This document shows, piece after piece, positions 22,093 through 30,825 of a DNA stretch of 64,000 nucleotides (position 1 is the stretch's first letter; every line of letters starts with the position of its first letter). Under the pieces are notes generated by a model. That model searched no databases. It saw only the letters and a list, made by a program, of their open reading frames with translations, and was not told the origin of the DNA. The stretch is taken from positions 62,001-126,000 of the forward strand of contig JAJDWB010000019.1 in assembly GCA_022825855.1 (NCBI GenBank), written 5' to 3'. The DNA comes from Dehalococcoidia bacterium. GTDB taxonomy: Bacteria > Chloroflexota > Dehalococcoidia > Bin125. The position numbers and the translations under genes were made by a program.

Positions 22093-22217
22093 GCATTCGA
22101 CCAACCCCGGAACGCAACGTAAGCGAGCACCAACCACAGGCACAACGGCAACAGAACGCCGCCAAGCGACGTGAGTCGACGCCAATGTTCGGCCACGGAC
22201 AGCCACGGAGGACCCCG

Positions 22218-23546
22218 ATGACGACGAACGGCACGAACGGGACCGGCAACCCGCTGGACAGCGCCGCCGCCGCGCTCGAACACGAGTGGGCGACCAATCC
22301 GCGCTGGGACGGCGTTCAGCGGAACTATTCCGCAGCCGATGTACTCAAGCTCCGACCCTCCATCCTGCCCGAGTCGACGATCGCCCGCTACGGTGCCGAG
22401 CGGCTCTGGAACGCCATGCAGGACACCGACTTCGTCCGCACCTTCGGCGCCGTCACCGGGGCCCAGGCCGTGCAGATGGCCAAGGCCGGCCTGCAGTCGA
22501 TCTACGTCTCCGGTTGGCAAGTCGCGGCCGACGCCAACACCGCCGCCCACACCTACCCCGACCAGTCGCTCTACCCCGTCAACAGCGTCCCCTCGCTGGT
22601 CAAGCGACTCAACAACGCCCTCATGCGCGCCGACCAGGTCGACCGCCTCGAGGACCGCGCCAGCGTCGACTACTACCTGCCCATCGTCGCCGACGCCGAG
22701 GCCGGCTTCGGCGGACCGATCCACGCCTTCGAGCTGATGCGCAACATGATCGAAGCCGGCGCCGCTGGCGTCCACTATGAGGACCAGCTCGCTGCCGAGA
22801 AGAAGTGCGGTCACATGGGCGGCAAGGTGCTCGTCCCCACCGCCCAACACGTCCGCACCCTCCAGGCGGCTCGCCTCGCCGCCGACGTGATGAACGTCCC
22901 CACGATCCTCATGGCCCGCACCGACGCCCTCTCCGCCACTCTGATGACCACCGACATCGACGAGCGCGACCGCCCCTTCACCACCGGCGAGCGCACCGCC
23001 GAGGGCTACTTCGGCGTCACTGGCGGGATCGACTCCGCCATCGCCCGCGGACTCGCCTTCGCCCCCCACGCCGACCTGATCTGGTGCGAGACCTCCGTGC
23101 CCGACATCGGCGAGGCGCGCGACTTCGCCCAGGCGCTGCAGGCCGAGTACCCGAACAAGATGCTCGCCTACAACTGCTCGCCCTCCTTCAACTGGAAGCG
23201 TCACCTCGACGACGCCACGATCGCCAACTTCCAGGAGCAACTGGCCGACATGGGCTACCGCTTCCAGTTCATCACCCTGGCCGGATGGCACGGCATCAAC
23301 TACCACACCTTCAACCTCGCCAGCGGCTACCGCGACCGCGGCATGGCCGCCTACGTCGAGCTGCAGGAGGGCGAGTTCGAGGCCGAGGCCTACGGCTACA
23401 CCGCGACCAAGCACCAGCGCGAAGCCGGCACCAGCTACTTCGACGAAATCCTGCTCACGGTCACCGGCGGAGACGCCGCCACGACCGCCCTCAGCGGCAG
23501 CACCGAGGCCGCCCAGTTCAGCGAGGAAGCCGTCGGCGCGCACTAG
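22218..23546 (+). CDS. aceA: Isocitrate lyase
   Basis: The 442-residue enzyme splits isocitrate into succinate and glyoxylate. The catalytic loop [14 protein letters not shown] has C197 (C195 in E. coli), and the [15 protein letters not shown] segment holds the metal-binding aspartates. The ATG at 22218 has GGAGG five bases upstream; an in-frame ATG at 22185 lacks one. The gene follows aceB after 125 bases and ends at a strong hairpin. The pair commits isocitrate away from the isocitrate dehydrogenase-type reaction also represented in this window at 34984. Confidence 0.95.
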   Translation: MTTNGTNGTGNPLDSAAAALEHEWATNPRWDGVQRNYSAADVLKLRPSILPESTIARYGAERLWNAMQDTDFVRTFGAVTGAQAVQMAKAGLQSIYVSGWQVAADANTAAHTYPDQSLYPVNSVPSLVKRLNNALMRADQVDRLEDRASVDYYLPIVADAEAGFGGPIHAFELMRNMIEAGAAGVHYEDQLAAEKKCGHMGGKVLVPTAQHVRTLQAARLAADVMNVPTILMARTDALSATLMTTDIDERDRPFTTGERTAEGYFGVTGGIDSAIARGLAFAPHADLIWCETSVPDIGEARDFAQALQAEYPNKMLAYNCSPSFNWKRHLDDATIANFQEQLADMGYRFQFITLAGWHGINYHTFNLASGYRDRGMAAYVELQEGEFEAEAYGYTATKHQREAGTSYFDEILLTVTGGDAATTALSGSTEAAQFSEEAVGAH

Positions 23547-23570
23547 TCAATCCGACCCGGTCGAATCCAA

Positions 23571-23597
23571 CGAAGCCCCGCCCTCGGCGGGGCTTCG
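23571..23597 (+). terminator. Hairpin terminator after aceA
   Basis: CGAAGCCCCGCC and GGCGGGGCTTCG form a perfect 12-bp stem with a CTC loop, 25 bases after the aceA stop. Only a weak T tract follows. Confidence 0.65.
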
Positions 23598-23692
23598 TCA
23601 TGGCGCTTGGGAACCAGCCCCGGACCCTGCGTTACCCTGCCACAGACACAAACACCCGAGATTCACCGCTCCTGCGGCGAAAGGACGTTCCC

Positions 23693-24634
23693 GTGATCAA
23701 CAGCCCACATTTCGGCGTCATGGTTCCCCAGATCAAGCGCACCTGGCAGGAGACGCAGCGCGCTGCCTCGGCGTTTGAGGAGATGGGCTTTGACTCGCTC
23801 TGGGTCAACGACCACCTCTACGGCCCGCAGTCGCCCGCCATTCCCATGCTCGAGGCCTGGACGCTGGCCGCCGGCATCGCCGCCGTCACCGACAAGCCCG
23901 AAATCGGCACCCTCGTCACCCCCGTCGGCATGCGCAACCCGGCCCACACCGGCAAGATGATCGCCACCGTCGACAACATCGCCGGCGGACGCATCATCCC
24001 CGGCTTCGGTTCAGGCTGGATGGCGCGCGAGTTCTCCGACTTCGGCATGCCCTTCGTCTCCACCCGCGACCGGCTGCGCCAGCTCGAAGAGGGTCTGCAG
24101 ATCTTCAAGGGCATGTTCGACCCGGAGCAGGACGAGTTCTCCTTCGAGGGTGAGTACTTCCACACCGAGAACCTCGTCACCCAGCCCAAGCCCCCGCGCG
24201 ACATGCCGATCCTCGTCGGCGGCGGCGGCGAGCAGGTCACCATGCGCATCGCCGCCCAGTACGCCGACATCTGGAACAACTCCGCCGGCGCCCAGGACAA
24301 CCTCGAGCACAAGGTCTCGGTCCTGCACGGCCACGCCGAGCGCCTCGGCCGCGACCCTTCCGAAATCCGCGTCTCGCAGCAGTGCCTCGTCACGATCGTC
24401 GAGGACGACGCCAAGGTCGGCCCCATGGTCGAGCGCGCCCAGAAGATCTTCGGCGGTCACATGGGCAACCCCGCCGGCGACATGGCCCTGACCGGCACCC
24501 CGGCCATGATCAAGGAACGAATCGAGAAGCACGTCGAGCTCGGCTGCGACATGTTCATGATCGAATTCTTCGGCCGAGACACCATCGAGCCGGCCCAGAT
24601 GTTCGCCGAAACCGTCATCCCCGAGTTCCGCTAG
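23693..24634 (+). CDS. LLM-class (luciferase-like) flavin/F420-dependent oxidoreductase
   Basis: The 313-residue TIM-barrel protein shows the luciferase-like monooxygenase pattern: FGVMVPQIKRTWQETQRAA, FDSLWVNDHLYG, TLVTPVGMRNPAHTGKMIATVD, RIIPGFGSGWM, and PKPPRDMPILVGGGGEQ. Members use F420 or FMN to oxidise or reduce organic substrates. The substrate cannot be read from sequence. GTG 23693 is preceded by GAAAGG at 8 bases. A TACCCT box at 23633 may start the transcript, giving a leader of about 50 bases. A second, divergent LLM protein lies at 48262. Confidence 0.88.
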   Translation: MINSPHFGVMVPQIKRTWQETQRAASAFEEMGFDSLWVNDHLYGPQSPAIPMLEAWTLAAGIAAVTDKPEIGTLVTPVGMRNPAHTGKMIATVDNIAGGRIIPGFGSGWMAREFSDFGMPFVSTRDRLRQLEEGLQIFKGMFDPEQDEFSFEGEYFHTENLVTQPKPPRDMPILVGGGGEQVTMRIAAQYADIWNNSAGAQDNLEHKVSVLHGHAERLGRDPSEIRVSQQCLVTIVEDDAKVGPMVERAQKIFGGHMGNPAGDMALTGTPAMIKERIEKHVELGCDMFMIEFFGRDTIEPAQMFAETVIPEFR

Positions 24635-24646
24635 AGGCCCTCACAG

Positions 24647-24690
24647 CTCCCCCTCTCAGGGGGAGCTGCCGCAGGCAGAGGGGGTTCCCC
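24647..24690. repeat. REP-type palindromic element, family A
   Basis: CTCCCCCTCTCAGGGGGAG hairpin followed by TGCCGCAGGCAGAGGGGG, closely matching the element at 14943. It ends directly at the first codon that can be assigned to the giant secreted protein. Confidence 0.75.
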
Positions 24691-27600
24691 ATCCGCCGCG
24701 CCGTCCCGTTCGCCTTGCTCCTCTCCCTCGCCGCCCTCTTGGGAGCGGTTGGGCCTGTGGATGCGTCTGAAGGCGAGGAGGGTGATTCGACCTCTTCGGA
24801 GGAGCTAGTCCTACATGACGGGGACAATTGGGTTGGTTGGCTCGGAGACGATAAGTCGCTGACTGCCCTCTTGGATGATCTCCCGGAGATTGAGTCAGTC
24901 CACGCGTGGGATCCGGCTCGTGGGCGCTCGTATATCCCCGAGTTGATGACGCCGGGGCTCGGATTGCGAATTCGCGTGCATGCCGATAGTCAAGTGCCGT
25001 GGTCGCCACCCACTCTGCCGATCACCGGCACAATCGAGCTTCGCCCGGGTCGCAACCTGGTTGCCTGGGCGGGATTCGATGGCACCCCGCTACGCATGGC
25101 CACCAAAGCTATTGGAGACTCGTTGACGGCCGCTAGGCGGGCAGGCGGAGGCAACATCCTCAATCGTGGAGACGCGGTCTGGGTCACGGTCAGCAGACCA
25201 GTGAACTGGTTACAGCCAACCGGAATCTTGCCGGAGCTCAAATTCCCAGGCGGAGCGTCTGATTTACTGAGGGACCGGGTCCGTGCGGACATCCGCCATA
25301 CGCTGCGCTTCTTCCGAGAGTCCTATCAGACGGAGGCCGACTACTCAAAGTTCACGATTTACGTCCCGAGCAGCATCGACGCGCTGTTCGACGCATTGAC
25401 TACAGACTATCCAAGCGAGCAATTCGATCGCCACGAAATCGAGAAGAGCTATAACAACAATGCAGGCTGGGTCCCACATGGTGCCGTGGCCATGGTGATG
25501 AAGCCTGAGTACTGGACGCAACATGCAGATCGGCAGTATGGAACTGACGCAGGCGTGTGGTTAGGACGTTCACTCAGCGTGCACGAGTATGCCCACGTGA
25601 TCCAATGGCAGCTTCGCGATATTGACGACAGCGCGCGCGCAAAACCAAGGGGAGATGAAACGTACTCACTACCGTTCTGGATCGAGGAAGGGAACGCCAC
25701 CTGGGTTGAAGACGCGTTGCTTGTCTGGGATGGCGCGTCTGACTGGGACAGCCTGCGGCGTCAGGCCTTCGCTGCGACCAATGGGCTGGGCAAGCTGGAC
25801 TTCTGGCAGGGCAAGATGTATACCCTCGGACGCGCGGCGTTTCACGAGTTGGCGGCAATCGCCGGGGAGCACGCCTGGCTGGAGATGTGGCGCCAGGCAG
25901 CGCCGATCCAGTTCGGGCCGGAGCGGCGCTGGTCCGCGCTTACGCCATGGAAGACGGCGTTTCAGAATGCGTTCAGACTCAGTTACGAAGAGTTTGAACA
26001 GCGCTTTGAACAAGCGCGCGCCGAGTCGGGGCATCTCGTAAGAGGGCGAGTGACGGTGTCCCCGGCAGTTCGCTCGGAGTGGGGAAATCTCGCCATTAGT
26101 AGCCGGGTCGCCATCGAAGTGACTGGATTAGGTAACCAGGTACGGCAACTCTTGCTGACTGACCCGTCAGGAGAATTTGCCGTTCGCCTCCCTGACGGCG
26201 AGTATCTGCTTGTGGCCAATCTGGGCGGCAGTTGTACTGTGACCCATTCATCAGCGACTGGTTCACGCGGTCGTCTCAGGGTGAGCGGTTCCGACATCAG
26301 TGGTCTCCGGATTGCGCTCGGTCCGAACTCTTGTGACTCGTCTCAGCGGCCTGCATCGGTACTGCACAGAGTGTCCAGTCCGGCGGCCAACGAGAGATTC
26401 ACAGTTCGTGGCGTCGAACGACACTCGTCTGACAAGCTACTCGGTTGGATCTCTGGTAGTCGTCCGGTGAGCGATCTGTTCGCAGCCATTCCAGAGTTGC
26501 GCGCAGTTTGGGCCTTCGATCCCAACCTCCGACAGTGGCGCCGCGCAGTTCGTCCGCGCTCATCAGTGTTTGGTGTGGCTGCTCCTGACGTTCCCGCAGC
26601 TATTGCATCTGACCGATTGTACATACGGCAAGGTGTAGCCTTGCTGAGTGAGCTGAAGCCGGGCATGGCAATCCTGCTCCAGAATGCCAAGGGGGAGTCG
26701 CTCTCCTATGCTCGTTCTGGCCAACCTGCCCGCGGTTCGGTAACGCTCAAGCCCGGCTTGAATACAGTCGCCTGGCTGGGTGTCGATGGGATGCCGTTGG
26801 CCGACGCTGTTCGCGGGATTGGCACATCGCTGGAACAGGTCGCGGTTTGGTCTGCGTCACTTGGACGTTACTCAACCTTCGATGCCGACAACCTCCGAGC
26901 CACGAGGAGTGGCCCTACGCTGAATCGAGGAGACGCGGTCTGGGTGACGGTCAATAGGACTGTGCATTGGTTGCAGCCCACGGGCGAGCTGCCTCAGGTG
27001 AAGTTCCCGGGTGGGGTGACTTACGAAGTGAAGCAGCGAGTAATGCGCAGCTTGGAAGACGTGCTCGACTTTTATCGTGAGACCTACGCAGTAGAGGCGG
27101 ATTTCTCTCAGTTCATCGTGTACGCACCAAGTGACGGTGAAGCCTTGATGGAGACGCTGGTGTCAGACTTTCCAGAAGAGCATTTCAGTCCTTGGTGGAT
27201 TCGACAGTCCTATGAGCAAGGAACCGCGTGGGTCCACAAAGGCGCTTTCGCCATGGTTCTGCCCCAGGTGATGTGGCAGACTGAATTCGATCCGTCGTAT
27301 CCCGATGAGTCGCCTGTGTGGCGAGGTCGCTTCGTGACCGCTCACGAGTATGCGCATGTCCTGCAATGGCAGTTGCGCGACATTGGAGCGACCGCCCTGA
27401 TGTCCGCGCGGCGAGGAGAGCGCTACGACGCTCCCGAATGGCTCGTTGAGGGCCATGCCATGCGCATCATGGACGCAATCCATGAGTGGGACGGCGTCAG
27501 TACACGCGAAGCGAGCTATCTGGAGGCCTATGCCGACATCTTGGGCAAGGGAACGCTGGAGTACTGGCAACATGAGGCCTATAGATTGGGCCGCACGGCA

Positions 27601-29301
27601 GCGCTCCACTTGGAGACGGTGGTGGGTCAAGACGCGTGGCTAGAGTACTGGAGGGCACTCGCTCCGACGGAATATGGTCCGGCAAACCGCTGGTTGACGC
27701 CTACCACTTGGACTCAGGCGTTCGCGGACGCGTTTGGTCAGCCGTATGAGGAATACTTGGAGGACTTTGAATCCGAACGCGAGAGTTGGGGGCATCAGAT
27801 TCGCGCCCAGATCATGCTGACTCCCGAACTCAGCGCAGTAGTTGGGGATAACCTACTAGTGTCAGCCATCGAAGTCGAGCTGGACGGGTTCGCTGAGGTG
27901 GGGCCCTCTGGATCACGGTACGTGTCTGCCTCCACCACGCCTGACGAGAATGGTGCGATTACCTTCACAGTTGCCGATGGTGACTATCGCTTGGCTGTGA
28001 ACCTGGGCAGGTGCAAAGTCTACTATCAGTCAGGTAACGAGTCCGATGAGTGGTTTCGAGTGGCCGGTGACGAACTGAGATACATTCAAGTCGTGCTAGA
28101 TCTGCGACCGTGCGGGACTCTCGTTAGCGGGCAACTGGTGGACGCCGACGGAAATCCTATCTCCGGTGCGTCGATGTACGCGCGACTTGCTGATGCATCG
28201 TCGGTGTGGACACAGTCCAGTGCAAACGGGACCTTCTTTTTCACTCTTCCGCAGCCGGGCTCGTATCGTCTTGAGGCCTCAATCGACAGCTGCAGGATGT
28301 ACTTCCGGCTGGGAGCAGCGACCACTGTTTGGGATGAGGGCACAATTGTTGAAGTTGGCAACGAAGACCTAACTAGATTGTTGTTCAAGCTGCCGGATAA
28401 GGCATGCGAGTTGACGATTAGCGGGTTACTCGTGCGCGCGGATGGCAATCCGATCGCCGACACATCTATGTACGCCCGGCTTGCCGACGGGACGTCAGTC
28501 TGGGCGCGCACAGCGTCGGATGGTTCTTTTTCGGTCAATCTTCCGAAGCCGGGTGCGTATCGCCTTGAAGCTTCGATCAATGGCTGCTGGGTGTACTACC
28601 GGCCAGAAACGGCGACCATGGAGCGAAACGCCGGTTCTTTCGTCCAGATTGATGACGTGGAAGTGGCCGGACTCCAGTTCACTTTGCCGACAGGCGTGTG
28701 CGCTGTCAGAGTCAGCGGCACGCTGGTGGATGCTCATGGAACTCCAATTGGTGACGCAAACGTGCGCGCTCAGCTAGATGGCGGAGCGGGCGCGTCTGTG
28801 AGAACAGTGGCGGACGGCACGTTCACAGTCACCGTTCCAAAAGCGGGGGCATATCGGCTGAGCATGAGAGTTGACGGATGCACAATCTACTACGCGAGAG
28901 ACGGCGCGACCGGGTCGTACCAGCAATCCACGTTGGTGCCCGTGTCAGATGTTGACGTCGTTGGCATCGAGATTAGACTTTCCGAGGGCATGTGCGAACG
29001 GCGCGTGTCGGGCAAGTTGTTGAACGCCGATGGAACTCCCCGATCCGGTCAGTGGGTCAGCGCCAGCGGTGACGCCGGCCAGGGCACCGCATGGACAGCA
29101 GCCGACGGCTCATTCTCGTTCACCGTACCGCGCAACGGTACGTATCGCATGAACGTGTACATTGACGGCTGCTCGATCTACTTGGGCAACCGAGGACCAG
29201 CTAGAGATCGGAACAGCGCCCGAAAGATCACCGTCTCCAGCACCGACGTCACCGGCATCGAATTCCGCCTGCCCGCAGATCCCTCAACCTTCTGTGACTG
29301 A
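24691..29301 (+). CDS. Giant secreted protein with duplicated HEYAH metallopeptidase-like unit and serial beta domains
   Basis: About 1536 residues. It opens with a signal peptide (RRAVPFALLLSLAALLGAV). Two homologous halves follow, each with a non-catalytic lead-in (shared wording NRGDAVWVTV and WLQPTG) and a peptidase-like unit. Half one has H298-E-Y-A-H302 and E333 in WIEEGNA. Half two has H885-E-Y-A-H889 and E920 in WLVEGHA. HExxH plus a downstream Glu fits a gluzincin-type zinc site. Each half ends in a beta domain, and four further cysteine-containing carboxypeptidase-regulatory-like repeats of about 100 residues run from C1141 to the end. No ATG, GTG or TTG lies at the expected start: codon 24691 is ATC, so the start is uncertain. 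It is less GC-rich than its neighbours. I do not recognise a named family. Confidence 0.75.
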   Translation: MRRAVPFALLLSLAALLGAVGPVDASEGEEGDSTSSEELVLHDGDNWVGWLGDDKSLTALLDDLPEIESVHAWDPARGRSYIPELMTPGLGLRIRVHADSQVPWSPPTLPITGTIELRPGRNLVAWAGFDGTPLRMATKAIGDSLTAARRAGGGNILNRGDAVWVTVSRPVNWLQPTGILPELKFPGGASDLLRDRVRADIRHTLRFFRESYQTEADYSKFTIYVPSSIDALFDALTTDYPSEQFDRHEIEKSYNNNAGWVPHGAVAMVMKPEYWTQHADRQYGTDAGVWLGRSLSVHEYAHVIQWQLRDIDDSARAKPRGDETYSLPFWIEEGNATWVEDALLVWDGASDWDSLRRQAFAATNGLGKLDFWQGKMYTLGRAAFHELAAIAGEHAWLEMWRQAAPIQFGPERRWSALTPWKTAFQNAFRLSYEEFEQRFEQARAESGHLVRGRVTVSPAVRSEWGNLAISSRVAIEVTGLGNQVRQLLLTDPSGEFAVRLPDGEYLLVANLGGSCTVTHSSATGSRGRLRVSGSDISGLRIALGPNSCDSSQRPASVLHRVSSPAANERFTVRGVERHSSDKLLGWISGSRPVSDLFAAIPELRAVWAFDPNLRQWRRAVRPRSSVFGVAAPDVPAAIASDRLYIRQGVALLSELKPGMAILLQNAKGESLSYARSGQPARGSVTLKPGLNTVAWLGVDGMPLADAVRGIGTSLEQVAVWSASLGRYSTFDADNLRATRSGPTLNRGDAVWVTVNRTVHWLQPTGELPQVKFPGGVTYEVKQRVMRSLEDVLDFYRETYAVEADFSQFIVYAPSDGEALMETLVSDFPEEHFSPWWIRQSYEQGTAWVHKGAFAMVLPQVMWQTEFDPSYPDESPVWRGRFVTAHEYAHVLQWQLRDIGATALMSARRGERYDAPEWLVEGHAMRIMDAIHEWDGVSTREASYLEAYADILGKGTLEYWQHEAYRLGRTAALHLETVVGQDAWLEYWRALAPTEYGPANRWLTPTTWTQAFADAFGQPYEEYLEDFESERESWGHQIRAQIMLTPELSAVVGDNLLVSAIEVELDGFAEVGPSGSRYVSASTTPDENGAITFTVADGDYRLAVNLGRCKVYYQSGNESDEWFRVAGDELRYIQVVLDLRPCGTLVSGQLVDADGNPISGASMYARLADASSVWTQSSANGTFFFTLPQPGSYRLEASIDSCRMYFRLGAATTVWDEGTIVEVGNEDLTRLLFKLPDKACELTISGLLVRADGNPIADTSMYARLADGTSVWARTASDGSFSVNLPKPGAYRLEASINGCWVYYRPETATMERNAGSFVQIDDVEVAGLQFTLPTGVCAVRVSGTLVDAHGTPIGDANVRAQLDGGAGASVRTVADGTFTVTVPKAGAYRLSMRVDGCTIYYARDGATGSYQQSTLVPVSDVDVVGIEIRLSEGMCERRVSGKLLNADGTPRSGQWVSASGDAGQGTAWTAADGSFSFTVPRNGTYRMNVYIDGCSIYLGNRGPARDRNSARKITVSSTDVTGIEFRLPADPSTFCD

Positions 29302-29940
29302 CGGCGTCCTGGACTGCACCACGTACATCGGGTCGCTCCGACCCTTCGCCGGCGAGATGTCGTGCCACTGCGGAGGGTCGAACGCGCCCGAGTAGTGGAA
29401 GTACGCCCCCACCACCTGCACGTGCCCCTCGTCGCCCATCCCCTGCCAGAGCCAGACCGCCTTCGTCGGAAAGCAGCGGTTCGAGAACGACACGATGCAG
29501 CCGCCGCCCGGGCGCAGCACCCGCCCAATCTCGCGAAATACCTCCAAGGGCCGCGTCAGGTACTGCACCGAGACCGCGATCGTCACCACGTCGAACTCGC
29601 CGTCGCCGAACGGCAGCACCGGCTCCGCATTCAGGTCATGCACCACCCACTCGGTCAGTTGCGGATTCTCCGCCAGCTCCGCCGCGTTCATGCCCAGCCC
29701 CGCCACCCGCTCCGACTCCAGGTCGTCCGGATAGTGCGAGACCCACGACGACATCAGGTCCAGCAGCCGTCCCTGCCTCGGTAGGAACTTTGAATAGTGC
29801 TCGCGCAGCGCGCTAATCGCCGCATCGTCAATATGCGTCACCAACCGCGGCTCAACATAGAACCGCGCATCGTCCGACTCGTCGGCCCGCCGAAAATGGG
29901 CCTCTTCGAACGGAGGATTGTCAGGGGATTCTTGGGTCAA
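29284..29940 (-). CDS. Class I SAM-dependent methyltransferase (type 11-like)
   Basis: The protein contains a SAM-binding core with a degenerate motif I (RLLDLMSSWVSHYPD), a following acidic strand end, the motif IV region FDVVTIAVSVQYLTRP, and RVLRPGGGCIVSFSNR, typical of type 11 methyltransferases. The usual GxGxG is replaced by MSSWVSH, so cofactor binding may be altered. An ATG at 30030 would translate a REP element into its N-terminus. I prefer TTG 29940 (218 residues), whose ribosome-binding site GGGAGAGGGGG comes from that REP. Its 3' end overlaps the convergent secreted-protein gene by 18 bases. Confidence 0.7.
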   Translation of the reverse strand: MTQESPDNPPFEEAHFRRADESDDARFYVEPRLVTHIDDAAISALREHYSKFLPRQGRLLDLMSSWVSHYPDDLESERVAGLGMNAAELAENPQLTEWVVHDLNAEPVLPFGDGEFDVVTIAVSVQYLTRPLEVFREIGRVLRPGGGCIVSFSNRCFPTKAVWLWQGMGDEGHVQVVGAYFHYSGAFDPPQWHDISPAKGRSDPMYVVQSRTPSVTEG

Positions 29941-29947
29941 GTCGGAC

Positions 29948-30039
29948 CCCCTCTCCCCCTGGGAGAGGGCAGGGGTGAGGGATCCCCCACTCACCCAGCG
30001 GAAGGCCCTCACCCTAACCCTCTCCCTCAAGGAGAGGGA
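29948..30039. repeat. Inverted pair of REP-type elements, family B
   Basis: CCCTCTCCCCCTGGGAGAGGG followed by a GGGTGAGGG tail (29948-29981) is answered by the inverted form CCCTCACCCTAACCCTCTCCC plus a hairpin partner (30006-30039). Single copies of the same family are at 45656 and 61151. Confidence 0.8.
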
Positions 30040-30047
30040 ATGAGTTG

Positions 30048-30245
30048 TTAGAACTTGGGCGGCTTGGGCAGGATGTAGGCGGCGGACAAGGCCAGCAGGA
30101 CAGCCGCCATCGCGATCCCGATCACGATGGCCACAATCTGCCCCGCGTGCAGTCCGCCCTCGCCGCCCTCGCCCGCGGCCATCGCCGCGCCGCCCAGCAG
30201 GACGGCGGCGATCAACGCGGCGAACAGCGTCAGCGTGCGCATCAT
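30048..30245 (-). CDS. Small membrane protein (65 aa)
   Basis: The 65-residue protein has an N-terminal hydrophobic segment (about 4-22) that could be a signal anchor, a short Gly/Glu/His loop (GEGGEGGLHAGQ), and a second hydrophobic helix (about 34-58) ending in KPPKF. Two start codons, 30245 and 30242, are adjacent; AAGGA lies upstream. I do not recognise a family. It lies 17 bases after the DinB-like gene on the same strand and is probably co-transcribed with it. Confidence 0.55.
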   Translation of the reverse strand: MMRTLTLFAALIAAVLLGGAAMAAGEGGEGGLHAGQIVAIVIGIAMAAVLLALSAAYILPKPPKF

Positions 30246-30262
30246 CGCGCGTCGTCCTTGCG

Positions 30263-30703
30263 CTAGAAGGGGTTGCTCATCTGCGCCGCGTGGTCGACGA
30301 AGTGCCACATGGCGCCCTGCATCAGCATGGAGACCGGGGCTGCGCCCAGTCCCTCGCCGCCGGCCGACTTGCCCAGCTCTTCGTCCTGGACATACTTGAC
30401 CTTGCTCTCCGCGGCCGCCACCACCGCGTCCAGTGCGGCCAGCGCGTCGGCTGGAGTCGGCATCTCGGTGCTGCTCAGCGGGTTCTCGGGGCCCTCGTAC
30501 CCGCAGGCCGCGCAGATGCCGTTGGCGAACATCATCGTCGACGGAATCACGTGCTCGGCAACCTGGCGCGGCGACCATCCCGCCTCGCCGTCGTCGGCGG
30601 TCCCCTTCGGCGTATCCCAGTTCGCTTCGGACACCTGGATGGCGGTGCGCAGCGCGGCAACGCCCCCGTGAATTCCTGCGCGCAGTTCGTCGGCGGTCGG
30701 CAT
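30263..30703 (-). CDS. DinB-like / maleylpyruvate isomerase-type helical bundle protein
   Basis: The 146-residue protein looks like a four-helix DinB/YfiT-type bundle. It has PTADELRAGIHGGVAALRTA at the N-terminus, WSPRQVAEHVIPST in the second helix (metal-type histidine after W-S-x-x-x-x-x-x-H), and a C-terminal MWHFVDHAAQM helix with further histidines. Such proteins are often metal-dependent thiol transferases or of unknown role. ATG 30703 with AAGGAG upstream is preferred to the longer frame beginning at 30751. Confidence 0.65.
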   Translation of the reverse strand: MPTADELRAGIHGGVAALRTAIQVSEANWDTPKGTADDGEAGWSPRQVAEHVIPSTMMFANGICAACGYEGPENPLSSTEMPTPADALAALDAVVAAAESKVKYVQDEELGKSAGGEGLGAAPVSMLMQGAMWHFVDHAAQMSNPF

Positions 30704-30766
30704 GGCGTGTCTCCTTGGTTGGTCTGTGTGTGGATCGTTCTCAAGCAGCATAGGACAGCCCCCGAC

Positions 30767-30772
30767 TACCCT
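30767..30772 (+). promoter_or_regulatory. Possible -10 box TACCCT
   Basis: TACCCT lies 54 bases upstream of ATG 30826. That gene has its own GGGAGG site, so this would be a leadered transcript. Confidence 0.3.
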
Positions 30773-30825
30773 GACCCTGAGTTCGCAATCCTCATTGACC
30801 AGTCATGTAGCGGGAGGAACTGGCC

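Noticed and set aside
20440-22206. A 588-codon minus-strand frame opposite malate synthase, and similar frames opposite aceA, nhaA, carB and the antiporter
   Set aside because: GC-rich third positions keep antisense frames open; they show no recognisable domains, ribosome-binding sites or independent spacing.
23633-23638. TACCCT box as a leaderless promoter for the LLM gene
   Set aside because: It lies about 55 bases before the GTG, which has its own ribosome-binding site; the spacing does not fit leaderless starts.
29941-30030. N-terminal extension of the methyltransferase to ATG 30030
   Set aside because: The extra residues are a translation of the REP element (LTPALSQGERG type), a common annotation artefact.
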